Shown piece by piece: positions 45,286 through 54,696 of a DNA stretch of 64,000 bases. The stretch comes from Agromyces subbeticus DSM 16689. Lineage in GTDB: Bacteria > Actinomycetota > Actinomycetes > Actinomycetales > Microbacteriaceae. The DNA lies in contig NZ_ATXG01000002.1 in the NCBI RefSeq assembly GCF_000421565.1, forward strand, positions 124,001 to 188,000, given 5' to 3'. Position 1 is the stretch's first letter. Each line of letters begins with the position of its first letter. Made by a program: the position numbers and the translations under genes. The notes under the pieces were generated by a model, which was not told the origin of the DNA, did no database searches, and worked only from the letters and a program-made list of their open reading frames with translations.

Positions 45286-45642
45286 ATGGCGCACAATGCA
45301 GAGCTCGGCCGGCGCGGTGAACAGTTGGCGGTCGAGCATCTCGAAGCTCGCGGCATGCAGGTGCTCGAGCGCAACTGGCGGTGCCGCATGGGCGAGATCG
45401 ACATCGTCGCCCGCGACGGCCGAGACACGGTGTTCGTCGAAGTCAAGACACGCACGTCGGGCGAGTACGGGCATCCCTTCGAGGCGATCACCCCGCTGAA
45501 GCTCGCCCGCATGCGCCGCCTCGCGATCGCCTGGTGCGAGACGACGGATGCCGCGGTCTCCCGCATCCGCATCGACGCCGTCGCGGTGCTCGCACCGACC
45601 GAGTCGCCGGCGCTCATCGAGCACCTCGAGGGCATCAACTGA
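45286..45642 (+). CDS. YraN family (UPF0102) nuclease-fold protein
   Basis: This 118-residue protein has a restriction-endonuclease-like fold: GRRGEQLAVEHLEARGMQVLERNWRC, then GEIDIVARDGRDTVFVEVKTRTS with the Asp-Glu-x-Lys-type motif. Its substrate is unknown. ATG at 45286 has GGAGG 8 bases upstream. The stop overlaps comM by one base (TGATG). Its neighbourhood with comM and dprA is conserved and suggests a link to DNA uptake or processing. Confidence 0.92.
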   Translation: MAHNAELGRRGEQLAVEHLEARGMQVLERNWRCRMGEIDIVARDGRDTVFVEVKTRTSGEYGHPFEAITPLKLARMRRLAIAWCETTDAAVSRIRIDAVAVLAPTESPALIEHLEGIN

Positions 45643-47183
45643 TGCCCGTCGCCCGCACCCGTTCAGTGGCACTGCTCGGCCTCGCCGGCTCGATCGTCGA
45701 GGTCGAGGCCGATCTCTCGTCGCAGCTGCCCGCCTTCGTCATCATCGGACTCCCCGACGCCGCACTGGGCGAGGCACGCGATCGCGTGCGCGCCGCTGCG
45801 GTGAACGCCGGCTGCCCGCTCCCGTCACGACGCCTGACCGTGAACCTGTCGCCGGCGGCCCTGCCGAAGCACGGCTCGGGCTTCGACCTCGCGATCGCAG
45901 TGGCGTGCCTCGCCGCCTCGGGCGAGATCTCCGCCGAGTCGGTCGAACAGGTGGTGCATCTCGGCGAACTCGGCCTCGACGGGAGGCTCCGGCCGATCGA
46001 CGGCATCCTCCCGGCGGTGCTCGCAGCCGTGCGGGCCGGCTACGACACCGTGATGGTGCCCGCCGCGAACGCCGATGAGGCCGGCCTCGTGCCCGGAGTG
46101 ACCGTGGTCGGCGTCGTCTCGCTGCTCGACGCAGCGATCCGCCACGGTGGCTCCTTCGCCGAGCAGGACTTCGACGTCGTTCCGGCGCCCGACCGCGCCG
46201 AATCGGCCGAAGAGCCGCCAGGCGATCTGGCCGACATCGCCGGCAACGACGGAGCTGTCGAGGCGCTGCTCGCGGCGGCGGCGGGCGGCCATCACGTGTA
46301 CCTGCTCGGGCCGCCCGGAGCCGGCAAGACGATGCTCGCCTCTCGTCTGCCGGGAATCCTGCCCGACCTCGACACCGAAGAGGCACTCGAGGTCGCCTCG
46401 CTCCGCTCACTCTCCGGCCGGCCGTTGCGCTCGGGGCTGTCGAAACGCCCTCCGTTCGAGGCCCCGCACCACACGGCGACCGCGGCGGCGATGGTCGGCG
46501 GCGGCAGCCGCTTGATCCGACCGGGTGCTGCGGCGCGCGCCTCGCACGGCGTGCTCTTCCTCGATGAAGCTCCCGAGTTCCCCGCGGCGGTGCTCGATGT
46601 GCTGCGCCAGCCGCTCGAATCGGGCAGCATCTCGATCCACCGGGCGAATGCCGTGGCGTCGTTTCCCGCGAAGTTCCAGCTCGTGCTCGCGGCGAACCCG
46701 TGCCCATGCGGCAATCACGGGTCGAAGCTCGCGGAATGCACGTGTCCTCCGGCTGCGCGTCGCCGATACCTGGCGCGCATCTCGGGCCCCCTGCTCGATC
46801 GACTCGACGTGCAACTGTGGGTGCCGCGCATCACGGCCGCGGGTCTGCGCGTGGCCGCCGAGCGGCCGGGCCTGTCGACCGCGGTGGCTCGTGAGCGCGT
46901 CATCGAGGCGCGGGCGCGTGCGGCGAAGCGGTTGCGCGACACACCGTGGCGCACGAACGCGCAGATGCCGGGCCCGTGGCTGCGCGGGGTGGGGGGCCTC
47001 CATCCTGGCGGTCGTGCGACCGCCGACCTCGACCGGTCGCTCGAGCTCGGCGGCATCACGATGCGGGGCTACGACCGCATCCTGAAGGTGTCGTGGACCC
47101 TCGCCGATCTCGACGGGGCGCCGGTTCCGAACCTCGAGCACGTCGGCAGGGCCCTCTTCCTCCGAAAGGGGTTCTCACTGTGA
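45642..47183 (+). CDS. comM: ComM/YifB-type AAA+ ATPase (Mg chelatase-like)
   Basis: This protein has 513 residues. The N-terminal Lon-like domain is about residues 1-165 (FVIIGLPDAALGEARDRVRAA). The AAA+ core has Walker A LGPPGAGKTMLASRLPG near residue 225 and Walker B GVLFLDEAPEF near 305, plus the ANPCPCGNHGS cysteine-rich loop and a C-terminal Mg-chelatase helical domain. ComM is a hexameric branch-migration helicase in natural transformation of Vibrio; the actinobacterial role is less clear. It overlaps dprA (GTGA). Confidence 0.94.
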   Translation: MPVARTRSVALLGLAGSIVEVEADLSSQLPAFVIIGLPDAALGEARDRVRAAAVNAGCPLPSRRLTVNLSPAALPKHGSGFDLAIAVACLAASGEISAESVEQVVHLGELGLDGRLRPIDGILPAVLAAVRAGYDTVMVPAANADEAGLVPGVTVVGVVSLLDAAIRHGGSFAEQDFDVVPAPDRAESAEEPPGDLADIAGNDGAVEALLAAAAGGHHVYLLGPPGAGKTMLASRLPGILPDLDTEEALEVASLRSLSGRPLRSGLSKRPPFEAPHHTATAAAMVGGGSRLIRPGAAARASHGVLFLDEAPEFPAAVLDVLRQPLESGSISIHRANAVASFPAKFQLVLAANPCPCGNHGSKLAECTCPPAARRRYLARISGPLLDRLDVQLWVPRITAAGLRVAAERPGLSTAVARERVIEARARAAKRLRDTPWRTNAQMPGPWLRGVGGLHPGGRATADLDRSLELGGITMRGYDRILKVSWTLADLDGAPVPNLEHVGRALFLRKGFSL

Positions 47184-48484
47184 GCGCGGTTCGTGCTGCG
47201 GCCGTTCGCCTGCGCGCCGAACTCGTGGCGGTGCGTCCCCCTGGCGCGGACCATGACCCGTCGGTTCACGCCGAGCTCCTCGCACGCGCACTCCTCGGTT
47301 CCGTGGCAGAGCCCGGCGACGGCCTCCTCGGTCGTGTGATCGATGCGATCGGTGCGGTCTCCGCGGCCGAGGTGCTACTCGACTCGGCGAGCCCGCCTCG
47401 CCTCGTCGACCAGGTGCTCAACGCCGGCGGCGCCATCGACGAGCGCGAGGCGACCGATGGCCTCGCCCGATGGTCGCCGCGGCTCGACCACGCCGCCTTC
47501 GTGCGGTCGCTCACGCAGGCGGCTCGCGTCGGGGCCGCGTTCCTCGTGCCGAGCGATCGATCCTGGCCGAGCGGGGCCGACGAGCTCGGCGTCCACGCGC
47601 CGATCGGGCTCTGGGTACGCGGACGCGGCGACGCGCTCCAGGCGTCGTCGGCGTCGATCTCCCTCGTGGGTGCGCGTGCCGCCACCGGCTACGGCGAGCA
47701 CGTGACCATGGAGGCCTCCGCCGGTCTCGTCGACCGGGGAATCACCATCGTCTCCGGTGGCGCGTACGGCATCGACGGCATGGCCCACCGGGCTGCGCTC
47801 GCGAGCGACGGCACGACGGTCGCGTTCCTCGCCGGTGGCGTCGACCGGTTCTACCCGATGGGCCACGAGACGCTGCTCTCGCGCATCGTCGAGACCGGTG
47901 CCGTCATCTCGGAACTGCCGTGCGGTGCGGCACCCACGAAGTGGAGGTTCCTGCAGCGCAACAGGCTCATCGCCGCAGCGAGCGATGCGACCGTCGTGCT
48001 CGAGGCCGGGCTCCGCTCGGGCTCCCTGAACACCGCTGGGCACGCCGCGGCGCTCGGCCGTCCGCTCGGCGCGGTGCCGGGTCCGGTGACGAGCCCGGCG
48101 TCGGCGGGCTGCCACCGCCTGCTGCGCGAATACGACGCGGTGTGCGTCGTCGACACCGACCAGATGGCCGAGCTCGTCGGCGAGCGCCGTGCCGCCCGCT
48201 CGCGCAGCCGTCGTGACGATCCAGACGATTCGACGCTCGAGGGAATGTCGCATGGCGGTCCGCTCGACGCCGCCGCCCCCGATCGTCGCTGGGGCACGTC
48301 GGCGACGCCGGATGCGGTGCGCGTGCTCGACGCGTTGAGCGCTCGCAGCCCTCGCGAGCTCGCCGACGTTGCACGTCGATGCGGCATGGCGCCCACTGCC
48401 GTGATGAGCGTGCTCGGTGGGCTCGAGGCAGCGGCTCGCGTCGTGCGGCACCCGCAGGGCTGGCTGCGGGCGAAGGGCACGTGA
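47180..48484 (+). CDS. dprA: DNA-processing protein DprA
   Basis: This 434-residue protein loads RecA onto incoming single-stranded DNA. The Rossmann core has ISLVGARAATGYGEHV, VSGGAYGIDGMAHRAAL, FLAGGVDRFYPMGH and RNRLIAAASDATVVLEAGLRSGSLNTA. A C-terminal winged helix (about 375-434) follows a charged linker. About 140 extra residues precede the core, which is usual in actinobacteria. GTG at 47180 overlaps the comM stop. Confidence 0.95.
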   Translation: MSAVRAAAVRLRAELVAVRPPGADHDPSVHAELLARALLGSVAEPGDGLLGRVIDAIGAVSAAEVLLDSASPPRLVDQVLNAGGAIDEREATDGLARWSPRLDHAAFVRSLTQAARVGAAFLVPSDRSWPSGADELGVHAPIGLWVRGRGDALQASSASISLVGARAATGYGEHVTMEASAGLVDRGITIVSGGAYGIDGMAHRAALASDGTTVAFLAGGVDRFYPMGHETLLSRIVETGAVISELPCGAAPTKWRFLQRNRLIAAASDATVVLEAGLRSGSLNTAGHAAALGRPLGAVPGPVTSPASAGCHRLLREYDAVCVVDTDQMAELVGERRAARSRSRRDDPDDSTLEGMSHGGPLDAAAPDRRWGTSATPDAVRVLDALSARSPRELADVARRCGMAPTAVMSVLGGLEAAARVVRHPQGWLRAKGT

Positions 48485-48548
48485 ACGATGGTGAGCCTCC
48501 TCCCCGCGTCGGCGGCAGCCCCTAGGCTGTCGGCGGAAGGGGGATCCG

Positions 48549-49457
48549 ATGCGCTACCCGCAACTCGGCCGATATCCCGCGGCTCGTCACATCATCGCCC
48601 AGGTCAGCGACACCCACCTGCTGCACGGCGGCGCACCGCTCGGAGGTGCTGCCGACACGGTCGGCGCGCTCGCACAGTTCTGCGATCAGCTCGAGCGGCT
48701 CGGCGATTCGATCGACGCCATCGTCGTCACCGGTGACGTGGCCGATCTCGGTGAGCCCGACGCCTACCGTCTCGCTCGCGAAGCCCTCGAACCGCTCGCC
48801 GAGCGCGTGGCCGCCCAGCTGGTCTGGGTCATGGGCAATCACGATGAACGCGCAGCCTTCCGCACCGAGCTGCTTCTCGAGCCCGCGGCAGAGTCGCCGG
48901 TGCACCGCATCGTCGACGTCGACGGCCTGCGGGTCATCGCCCTCGATTCGACGGTGCCCGGGTACCATCACGGTGAGCTCGACGAGTCATCGCTCGACTG
49001 GCTCGATGCCGCGCTCGCCGAACCCGCGGAGCACGGCACTGTCATCGCGATGCACCATGCGCCGATCGCCACACCGCTCGCACTCATGGATGTGCTCGAG
49101 CTCCGTGGTCAGGAGCGGTTCGCCGAGGTGGTGCGGGGCAGTGACGTGCGGCTGATCCTCGGCGGTCACTTGCACTACTCGACCAACGGCAGTTTCGCCG
49201 GCATCCCGGTCTCCGTCGCCGGTGCCACCGCCTACACGATGGATCTCTCGGCGCCGCCACGCGCACTCGTCGGCATCGACGGTGGTCGTTCGTTCTCGCT
49301 CGTGCACCTCTTCGACGAGGGGCTGGTGACCTCGGTGGTTCCCGTGGGTCGGTTCCCGGCGGTCACGAGCTTCGGCGAGGAGTATCTCGCCGAGCTCGAG
49401 GCGTTGCCGGCCGACGAACGGCTCGATCGGTTCTCGCGCAAGCGCCCCGCGCAGTGA
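48549..49457 (+). CDS. Metallophosphoesterase, CpdA-like
   Basis: This 302-residue calcineurin-like phosphoesterase has all metal-binding blocks: AQVSDTHLL, VVTGDVADLGEPDAY, VWVMGNHDER, MHHAPI and LILGGHLHYST. The arrangement is that of class III cyclic nucleotide phosphodiesterases such as CpdA/Rv0805, so cAMP or another cyclic nucleotide is a reasonable but unproven substrate. ATG at 48549 has GGAAGGGGG about 7 bases upstream; a -10 candidate TAGGCT is at 48523-48528. It lies between dprA and xerC. Confidence 0.9.
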   Translation: MRYPQLGRYPAARHIIAQVSDTHLLHGGAPLGGAADTVGALAQFCDQLERLGDSIDAIVVTGDVADLGEPDAYRLAREALEPLAERVAAQLVWVMGNHDERAAFRTELLLEPAAESPVHRIVDVDGLRVIALDSTVPGYHHGELDESSLDWLDAALAEPAEHGTVIAMHHAPIATPLALMDVLELRGQERFAEVVRGSDVRLILGGHLHYSTNGSFAGIPVSVAGATAYTMDLSAPPRALVGIDGGRSFSLVHLFDEGLVTSVVPVGRFPAVTSFGEEYLAELEALPADERLDRFSRKRPAQ

Positions 49458-49551
49458 GCGCCGCCTCGAGCCGGCGCCGGTCGTCGTGTGCGTCGAGCCG
49501 GCGTGGGCGCGCCGTGCAGCAGCGCTCGGCTCGGAAGAGCAAGCTGGGGGA

Positions 49552-50487
49552 GTGAACCTCGACCTGCTCCTCGACGACTACCTGTCGCACGTGGCAGTCG
49601 AGCGCGCCTACTCGCCGCACACGGTCGCGGCCTACCGGAGCGACCTTCTCGACCTCATCGCCTTCACCGAGGCGCGCGGGTCGACGGAGGTGAGCCAGCT
49701 CGACCTCGCGCTCCTGCGAGATTGGCTCTGGGCCGCCACCGAGCGCGGTCTCGCACGCACGAGCATCGCACGCCGGGCTGCATCCGCCCGCGGATTCACC
49801 GCATGGCTGCTACGGCGGGGCACCCTCGAGGCCGACCCCGGAGCACGACTCAAGGCGCCGCGCGCCCAGCGCACGCTGCCACGCGTCATGACCGAGCAGG
49901 CGGTCGCCGGGGCGCTCGCCGACCTCAGCGCCCGTGCCGGCACCGGCGACCCCGTCGAGGTGCGCAATGCGGCCATGGTCGAGCTGCTCTACGCCTCAGC
50001 GCTGCGCGTCTCGGAACTCGTGGGCCTCGACCTCGACGATATCGACCGCCGCCGCCGCATCGTGAGGGTGCTCGGAAAAGGCTCCAAGGAGCGCATGGTG
50101 CCATACGGCGCGCCCGCCGCGCGTGCACTCGACCGCTACCTCGACGAGGCCCGGCCAGCGATGATCGCCGCCGCAGCGCTCGCCACGGCGGACCCAGGCG
50201 CCGCGTCGACCCGCGCCGCCTTCCTCGGCGCACGCGGGCGTCGGCTCGGGGTGCGCAGCGTCTACAGGCTGGTCGCCGCGGTGCTCTCGACGATTCCGGG
50301 CAGCGGGCCGAGTGGCCCGCACGCGTTCCGGCACACCGCGGCGACGCATCTGCTCGACGGCGGCGCCGACCTGCGCGCGGTGCAGGAGTTCCTCGGTCAC
50401 GCGAGCCTCGGCACCACGCAGATATACACGCATGTGTCGTCGGAGCGGCTCAAGCAGAGCTATCGCACCGCGCATCCCCGAGCCTGA
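49552..50487 (+). CDS. xerC: Tyrosine recombinase XerC
   Basis: This 311-residue protein resolves chromosome dimers at dif. The SAM-like N-terminal domain spans about 1-90. Catalytic residues are Arg in ALRVSELVGLDL, Lys in GKGSKERMVP, His-x-x-Arg in HAFRHTAATHLL, His in FLGHASLGTTQ and the Tyr in IYTHVS. The GTG at 49552 gives the usual length; an upstream GTG at 49486 would add 22 residues without a better signal. The location after dprA and before rpsB is typical for the chromosomal xerC, so this is not an integrase. Its stop abuts the convergent peptidase stop in TGATCA. Confidence 0.93.
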   Translation: MNLDLLLDDYLSHVAVERAYSPHTVAAYRSDLLDLIAFTEARGSTEVSQLDLALLRDWLWAATERGLARTSIARRAASARGFTAWLLRRGTLEADPGARLKAPRAQRTLPRVMTEQAVAGALADLSARAGTGDPVEVRNAAMVELLYASALRVSELVGLDLDDIDRRRRIVRVLGKGSKERMVPYGAPAARALDRYLDEARPAMIAAAALATADPGAASTRAAFLGARGRRLGVRSVYRLVAAVLSTIPGSGPSGPHAFRHTAATHLLDGGADLRAVQEFLGHASLGTTQIYTHVSSERLKQSYRTAHPRA

Positions 50488-51090
50488 TCACGACGACGGC
50501 AACAGCACCGCTCTCGGCAGACCGCCGAGGAAGAGGAACGGCGAGACGTACTCGCCGTCGACCCGCACGCCGAAGTGCACGCACCCCGCTGCGCAGTGTC
50601 CGCCCGACGACACCGCGCCAATGACCTCGCCGGCGGCGACGGTTGCCCCGGCTTGGACCACTGCAGCGACCGGCTCGACCGCGCTCACCACGCCGTCTCC
50701 GTGATCGATCGCGACGACCGGTCGCCCGGCGACCATGCCGGCGAAGCTGACGACGCCGGCGGCGGGCGCCACGACGGCTGCACCGGCCACCGCCTGCAGA
50801 TCGATGCCGCGGTGGCCGGCCTTGTAGGGCGACGGGGGAGCCCGGAACGGGGAGATGACTCGAATGGGTGCCTCGACCGGCCAGAGCCATTGCTCGAGGT
50901 ACTCCTGCGGCGCCTGCTGCTCGCGCGGAGCAGTGCCGTCGCCACCGGTCAGGGCGGCCGCGATCGGCGTGGTCGCCGCGAGCGCGAGCAGCACCGCGGC
51001 GGAGAGCGTGGAAGCGGCGACGGCGGACCAGCGCCGTCGGCGCCGAACCTCGCGCGAGATGGACGTCGGAGTGGGCCGAGATGCGTTCAT
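50488..51090 (-). CDS. M23-family peptidase-like exported protein
   Basis: This 200-residue protein has a basic N-terminus (VRRRRRWS) before a hydrophobic segment at about residues 25-45, which is a signal anchor or uncleaved signal. The LytM domain has GHRGIDLQ, supplying the His and Asp zinc ligands, and VVAIDHGDGVVSAV. The usual His-x-His is GCVHFGVR, so the ligand His remains but the first, catalytic His is Cys. It may be a weak or inactive hydrolase that regulates or binds the cell wall. ATG at 51090 is chosen; ATG 51117 is an alternative. It is divergent from rpsB. Confidence 0.82.
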   Translation of the reverse strand: MNASRPTPTSISREVRRRRRWSAVAASTLSAAVLLALAATTPIAAALTGGDGTAPREQQAPQEYLEQWLWPVEAPIRVISPFRAPPSPYKAGHRGIDLQAVAGAAVVAPAAGVVSFAGMVAGRPVVAIDHGDGVVSAVEPVAAVVQAGATVAAGEVIGAVSSGGHCAAGCVHFGVRVDGEYVSPFLFLGGLPRAVLLPSS

Positions 51091-51166
51091 TCCTCGATGC
51101 TCGGCTGCTCGCGGCATCCGCTGACCGTGTTGGCGAAAGCGGTGGAGAACGGCGCGGACCCTGCGG

Positions 51167-51195
51167 TTGGGGAGGCGAAGTGGCGATGGTAGAGT
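51167..51195 (+). promoter_or_regulatory. rpsB promoter
   Basis: TTGGGG (51167-51172), a 17-bp spacer and TAGAGT (51190-51195). It implies a leader of about 155 bases before rpsB, in which I see no confirmed regulatory fold. Confidence 0.55.
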
Positions 51196-51358
51196 ATCGG
51201 GAGCACTTCGGTCTTCCGGAGTGACTACGCGCGCCATTTCGGCCGACGACTCCACTCAGTCCAGTCTCTGCTTCATCGCAGAACAGGCGGAGCCGTGCCG
51301 GGCGCCAGGGCTCCAGCCGCCGGCCGGAGCGACAACTGAGAACAAAGGAGTACGGCTC

Positions 51359-52342
51359 ATGGCCGTCGTCACCATTCGCCAGCTGCTCGACAGCGGCGTG
51401 CACTTCGGGCACCAGACCCGCCGTTGGAACCCGAAGATGAAGCGCTTCATCCTGACGGAGCGCTCGGGCAGCTACATCATCGACCTGCAGCAGTCGCTGG
51501 CCTACATCGACAAGACCTACGACTTCGTGCGCGAGACGGTCGCCCACGGCGGCACCATCCTCTTCGTCGGCACCAAGAAGCAGGCGCAGAACGCGATCGC
51601 CGAGCAGGCGACCCGCGTCGGCCAGCCCTACGTCAACCAGCGTTGGCTCGGTGGCCTCCTCACCAACTTCCAGACGGTCTCCAAGCGCCTCGCGCGCATG
51701 AAGGAGCTCGAGGAGCTCGACTTCGAGGGCACCACGAGCGGCTTCACCAAGAAGGAGCTCCTCATCAAGAAGCGGGAGCTCGACAAGCTGCACAAGTCGC
51801 TCGGCGGCATCCGCAACCTGACGAAGACCCCGTCGGCGCTCTGGGTGGTCGACACCAAGAAGGAGCACCTCGCGATCGATGAGGCGCGCAAGCTCGGCAT
51901 CCCCGTCATCGGCATCCTCGACACCAACTGCGACCCCGACGAGGTGCAGTACCCGATTCCGGGCAACGACGACGCGATCCGTTCGGTGAGCCTGCTCACG
52001 CGCATCGTCGCCGACGCCGCGGCCGAGGGCCTCATCGAGCGCCACCAGAAGCCTGAAGCCGAGGGCAACGTCTCGGCCGTCGAGCCCCTCGCCGAGTGGG
52101 AGCAGGAGCTCCTCCAGGCCGGCACGCCCGAGCAGTCCTCGCCCGAGACCGCCAAGGTCGACGGCGCAACGGCTGAGGCCGAAGAGGTCGCCGAGGTCGC
52201 CGAGGCGGTCTCCGCCGACGCCACCGCAGAAGCTGCGACCGAGTCCGCCGACGACGCCGAGGCTGCCGCCGAGGCCGTCGTCGAGGTCGAGATCGAGGCA
52301 GAGGCTGCCGTCGAGGCCGAGCCCGCCGCAGAGTCCAAGTAA
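51359..52342 (+). CDS. rpsB: 30S ribosomal protein S2
   Basis: This protein has 327 residues. The S2 core ([25 protein letters not shown] to [25 protein letters not shown]) covers about 1-235. The remaining 75-90 residues are a low-complexity Ala/Glu/Val tail not found in the Escherichia coli protein. ATG at 51359 follows AAAGGAG. It forms an operon with tsf, 27 bases downstream. Confidence 0.97.
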   Translation: MAVVTIRQLLDSGVHFGHQTRRWNPKMKRFILTERSGSYIIDLQQSLAYIDKTYDFVRETVAHGGTILFVGTKKQAQNAIAEQATRVGQPYVNQRWLGGLLTNFQTVSKRLARMKELEELDFEGTTSGFTKKELLIKKRELDKLHKSLGGIRNLTKTPSALWVVDTKKEHLAIDEARKLGIPVIGILDTNCDPDEVQYPIPGNDDAIRSVSLLTRIVADAAAEGLIERHQKPEAEGNVSAVEPLAEWEQELLQAGTPEQSSPETAKVDGATAEAEEVAEVAEAVSADATAEAATESADDAEAAAEAVVEVEIEAEAAVEAEPAAESK

Positions 52343-52369
52343 GACCACGAGTCCAGGAGACTTACAGAT

Positions 52370-53200
52370 ATGGCCAACTTCACTCTCGAAGACGTCAAGA
52401 CCCTGCGCGAGCGCCTCGGCACCGGCATGGTCGACACGAAGAACGCACTCGTGGAAGCCGACGGCGACCTCGAGAAGGCAGTCGAGATCCTCCGGTTGAA
52501 GGGGGCGAAGGGCAACGCGAAGCGTGCCGACCGCTCCACCGCTGAGGGCCTCGTCGCCGCCGTCGACAACGGCGACGGCACGGCAACGCTCATCGAGCTC
52601 GCGTGCGAGACCGACTTCGTCGCCAAGGGCGACAAGTTCGTCTCGCTCGCAGACCGCGTGCTCGCCGCCGTCGCTGCGGCTCGTGCCGAGACCGTCGAGG
52701 CCGCCCTGGCCGCGCCGGCCGAGGGCTCGACCGTCGCGACCGTGATCGACCAGGAAGCCGCGATCCTCGGCGAGAAGGTCGAGCTTCGGCGCATCCGTCT
52801 CGTCAAGGGCGAGCAGTTCTCGATCTACCTGCACAAGACGTCGAAAGACCTCCCGCCGCAGGTCGGTGTCGTGCTCGGCTTCGCCGGTGCCGACGTCGAG
52901 ACCGCACGCTCGGTCGCTCAGCACATCTCGTTCGCCAACCCGGAGTACCTCACGCGTGAGGACGTTCCGGCAGAGGCGGTCGAGAAGGAGCGCGGCATCG
53001 TCGAGCAGATCTCCCGTGAGGAGGGCAAGCCCGAGGCCGCCCTTCCGAAGATCATCGAAGGCCGCCTCGGCGCGTTCTTCAAGCAGGTCGCACTGCTCGA
53101 GCAGGACTACGCGAAGGACAACAAGCTGTCCATCGCGAAGGTGCTCTCCGACGCAGGCCTGACGGTGAGCGACTTCGCTCGCTTCAAGGTCGGCGCCTAA
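52370..53200 (+). CDS. tsf: Elongation factor Ts
   Basis: This 276-residue protein is the nucleotide-exchange factor for EF-Tu. The UBA-like N-terminus [24 protein letters not shown] and [10 protein letters not shown] are diagnostic. An AGGAG lies 12 bases before the ATG. A strong terminator follows immediately, so rpsB-tsf is a closed unit. Confidence 0.97.
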   Translation: MANFTLEDVKTLRERLGTGMVDTKNALVEADGDLEKAVEILRLKGAKGNAKRADRSTAEGLVAAVDNGDGTATLIELACETDFVAKGDKFVSLADRVLAAVAAARAETVEAALAAPAEGSTVATVIDQEAAILGEKVELRRIRLVKGEQFSIYLHKTSKDLPPQVGVVLGFAGADVETARSVAQHISFANPEYLTREDVPAEAVEKERGIVEQISREEGKPEAALPKIIEGRLGAFFKQVALLEQDYAKDNKLSIAKVLSDAGLTVSDFARFKVGA

Positions 53201-53208
53201 CACCAACG

Positions 53209-53243
53209 AAGGAGTCCGGATCGTTCTCGATCCGGACTCCTTT
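53209..53243 (+). terminator. Intrinsic terminator after tsf
   Basis: AAGGAGTCCGGATCG and CGATCCGGACTCCTT form a perfect 15-bp stem with loop TTCT, followed by a short T-run (TTTG). It is the clearest terminator in the window. Confidence 0.9.
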
Positions 53244-53332
53244 GCTGTGTCCGGAGCACCTCCGGGCACACGACGGGCCGAGCTCGTCGGAATCTCCCGA
53301 GAACCGGCACTGCGCCGGGCTCGGCGAACCAG

Positions 53333-53338
53333 TAGCTT
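53333..53338 (+). promoter_or_regulatory. Candidate -10 (TAGCTT) for pyrH
   Basis: TAGCTT lies 29 bases before the pyrH ATG, downstream of the tsf terminator. The -35 is poor (CTGCGC at the right distance). Confidence 0.4.
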
Positions 53339-53367
53339 TGAGACGCGAAGTGGAAGGATCGGTCGGC

Positions 53368-54099
53368 ATGACGGAACACAAGCGCAGGGTCCTGCTGAAA
53401 CTCTCGGGTGAGGCATTCGGGGCGGGGTCGCTCGGGGTGAACCCCGATGTGATCAGTGCACTGGCTCGCGAGATCGCCGATGCCGCCCGCACGGTCGAGA
53501 TCGCCATCGTCGTGGGCGGAGGCAACTTCTTCCGCGGCGCCGAACTGTCGCAACGCGGCATGGACCGGGGCCGGGCCGACTACATGGGCATGCTCGGCAC
53601 CGTGATGAACGCGCTCGCGCTGCAGGACTTCCTCGAGCAGGCCGGCGCCGAGACCCGCGTGCAGTCCGCGATCTCGATGACGCAGGTCGCCGAGCCCTAC
53701 ATTCCGCGTCGTGCCGAGCGGCACCTCGAGAAGGGCCGGGTCGTCATCTTCGGCGCCGGCGCCGGACTCCCGTACTTCTCGACCGATACCGTCGCCGCTC
53801 AGCGCGCGCTCGAGATCGGAGCCGAGGTCGTGCTCGTCGCGAAGAACGGCGTCGACGGCGTCTACTCCGACGACCCCCGCACGAACCCCGATGCCCACAA
53901 GATCGACCGCATCAGCTACCAGGAGGCGCTGCAGCGCGGGCTCAAGGTCGTCGACTCGACGGCGTTCAGCCTTTGCATGGACAACGGCATGCCGATGCAG
54001 GTGTTCGGCATGGCACCCCACGGCAACGTGACCGCGGCGATCCTCGGCGCCGACCTCGGCACGATCGTCAGCAACGGCGAGGAAGCCGTCAGTCGATAG
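53368..54099 (+). CDS. pyrH: UMP kinase
   Basis: This 243-residue hexameric kinase phosphorylates UMP to UDP. Signatures are [43 protein letters not shown] and [20 protein letters not shown] at 53368 has GGAAGGA about 10 bases upstream. The gene order pyrH-frr-cdsA is conserved. Confidence 0.97.
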   Translation: MTEHKRRVLLKLSGEAFGAGSLGVNPDVISALAREIADAARTVEIAIVVGGGNFFRGAELSQRGMDRGRADYMGMLGTVMNALALQDFLEQAGAETRVQSAISMTQVAEPYIPRRAERHLEKGRVVIFGAGAGLPYFSTDTVAAQRALEIGAEVVLVAKNGVDGVYSDDPRTNPDAHKIDRISYQEALQRGLKVVDSTAFSLCMDNGMPMQVFGMAPHGNVTAAILGADLGTIVSNGEEAVSR

Positions 54100-54102
54100 A
54101 CT
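54097..54102 (+). promoter_or_regulatory. Candidate -10 (TAGACT) for frr, starting with the pyrH stop codon
   Basis: TAGACT begins with the TAG stop of pyrH and lies 30 bases before the frr GTG, so frr may have its own promoter in addition to read-through. Confidence 0.35.
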
Positions 54103-54132
54103 GGCCAGAGTAGCGAACCAGAAGGAGCCCCC

Positions 54133-54687
54133 GTGATCGCGGACGTACTTTCCGATGCCAACGCACGCATGCACAAGGCGGTGGATGTCGCCAAAGACGA
54201 CTTCTCGAGTGTGCGCACCGGGCGGGCCAACCCCCAGCTCTTCCAGAAGATCATGGTGAGCTACTACGGCACGCCCACGCCGCTCGCGCAGCTCGCTTCG
54301 CTCGCGAACCCCGAGGCGCGCACGCTCCTCGTCACGCCCTACGACAAGGGCGCGATGCGAGACATCGAGCAGGCCATCCGCGACACGCCGAACCTCGGTG
54401 CGAACCCCTCGAACGACGGCAACATCATCCGGGTGACGCTGCCCGAGCTCACCGAAGAGCGACGTCGCGAGTTCGTGAAGATCGTGCGCAGCAAGGCCGA
54501 AGACGCCAAGGTCTCGGTGCGCAACATCCGTCGCAAGGCGAAAGACGACCTCGACGCGCTCAAGGGCGAGGTCGGCGATGACGAGGTTTCTCGCGCCGAG
54601 AAGGAACTCGAGCAGCTCACGAAGTCCAACGTGGATGCCATCGACGAGGCCTTGAAGCGCAAGGAAGCCGAACTCCTCGAGGTCTGA
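54133..54687 (+). CDS. frr: Ribosome recycling factor
   Basis: This 184-residue protein splits post-termination ribosomes with [47 protein letters not shown] and the long helical RR[11 protein letters not shown] segment are diagnostic. GTG at 54133 has AGAAGGAG 5-6 bases upstream. Confidence 0.97.
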   Translation: MIADVLSDANARMHKAVDVAKDDFSSVRTGRANPQLFQKIMVSYYGTPTPLAQLASLANPEARTLLVTPYDKGAMRDIEQAIRDTPNLGANPSNDGNIIRVTLPELTEERRREFVKIVRSKAEDAKVSVRNIRRKAKDDLDALKGEVGDDEVSRAEKELEQLTKSNVDAIDEALKRKEAELLEV

Positions 54688-54696
54688 GGCACGACG

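Noticed and set aside
49552-50487. Phage or island integrase
   Set aside because: The tyrosine recombinase sits in the conserved dprA-xerC-rpsB context, with no attachment site, phage genes or tRNA nearby.
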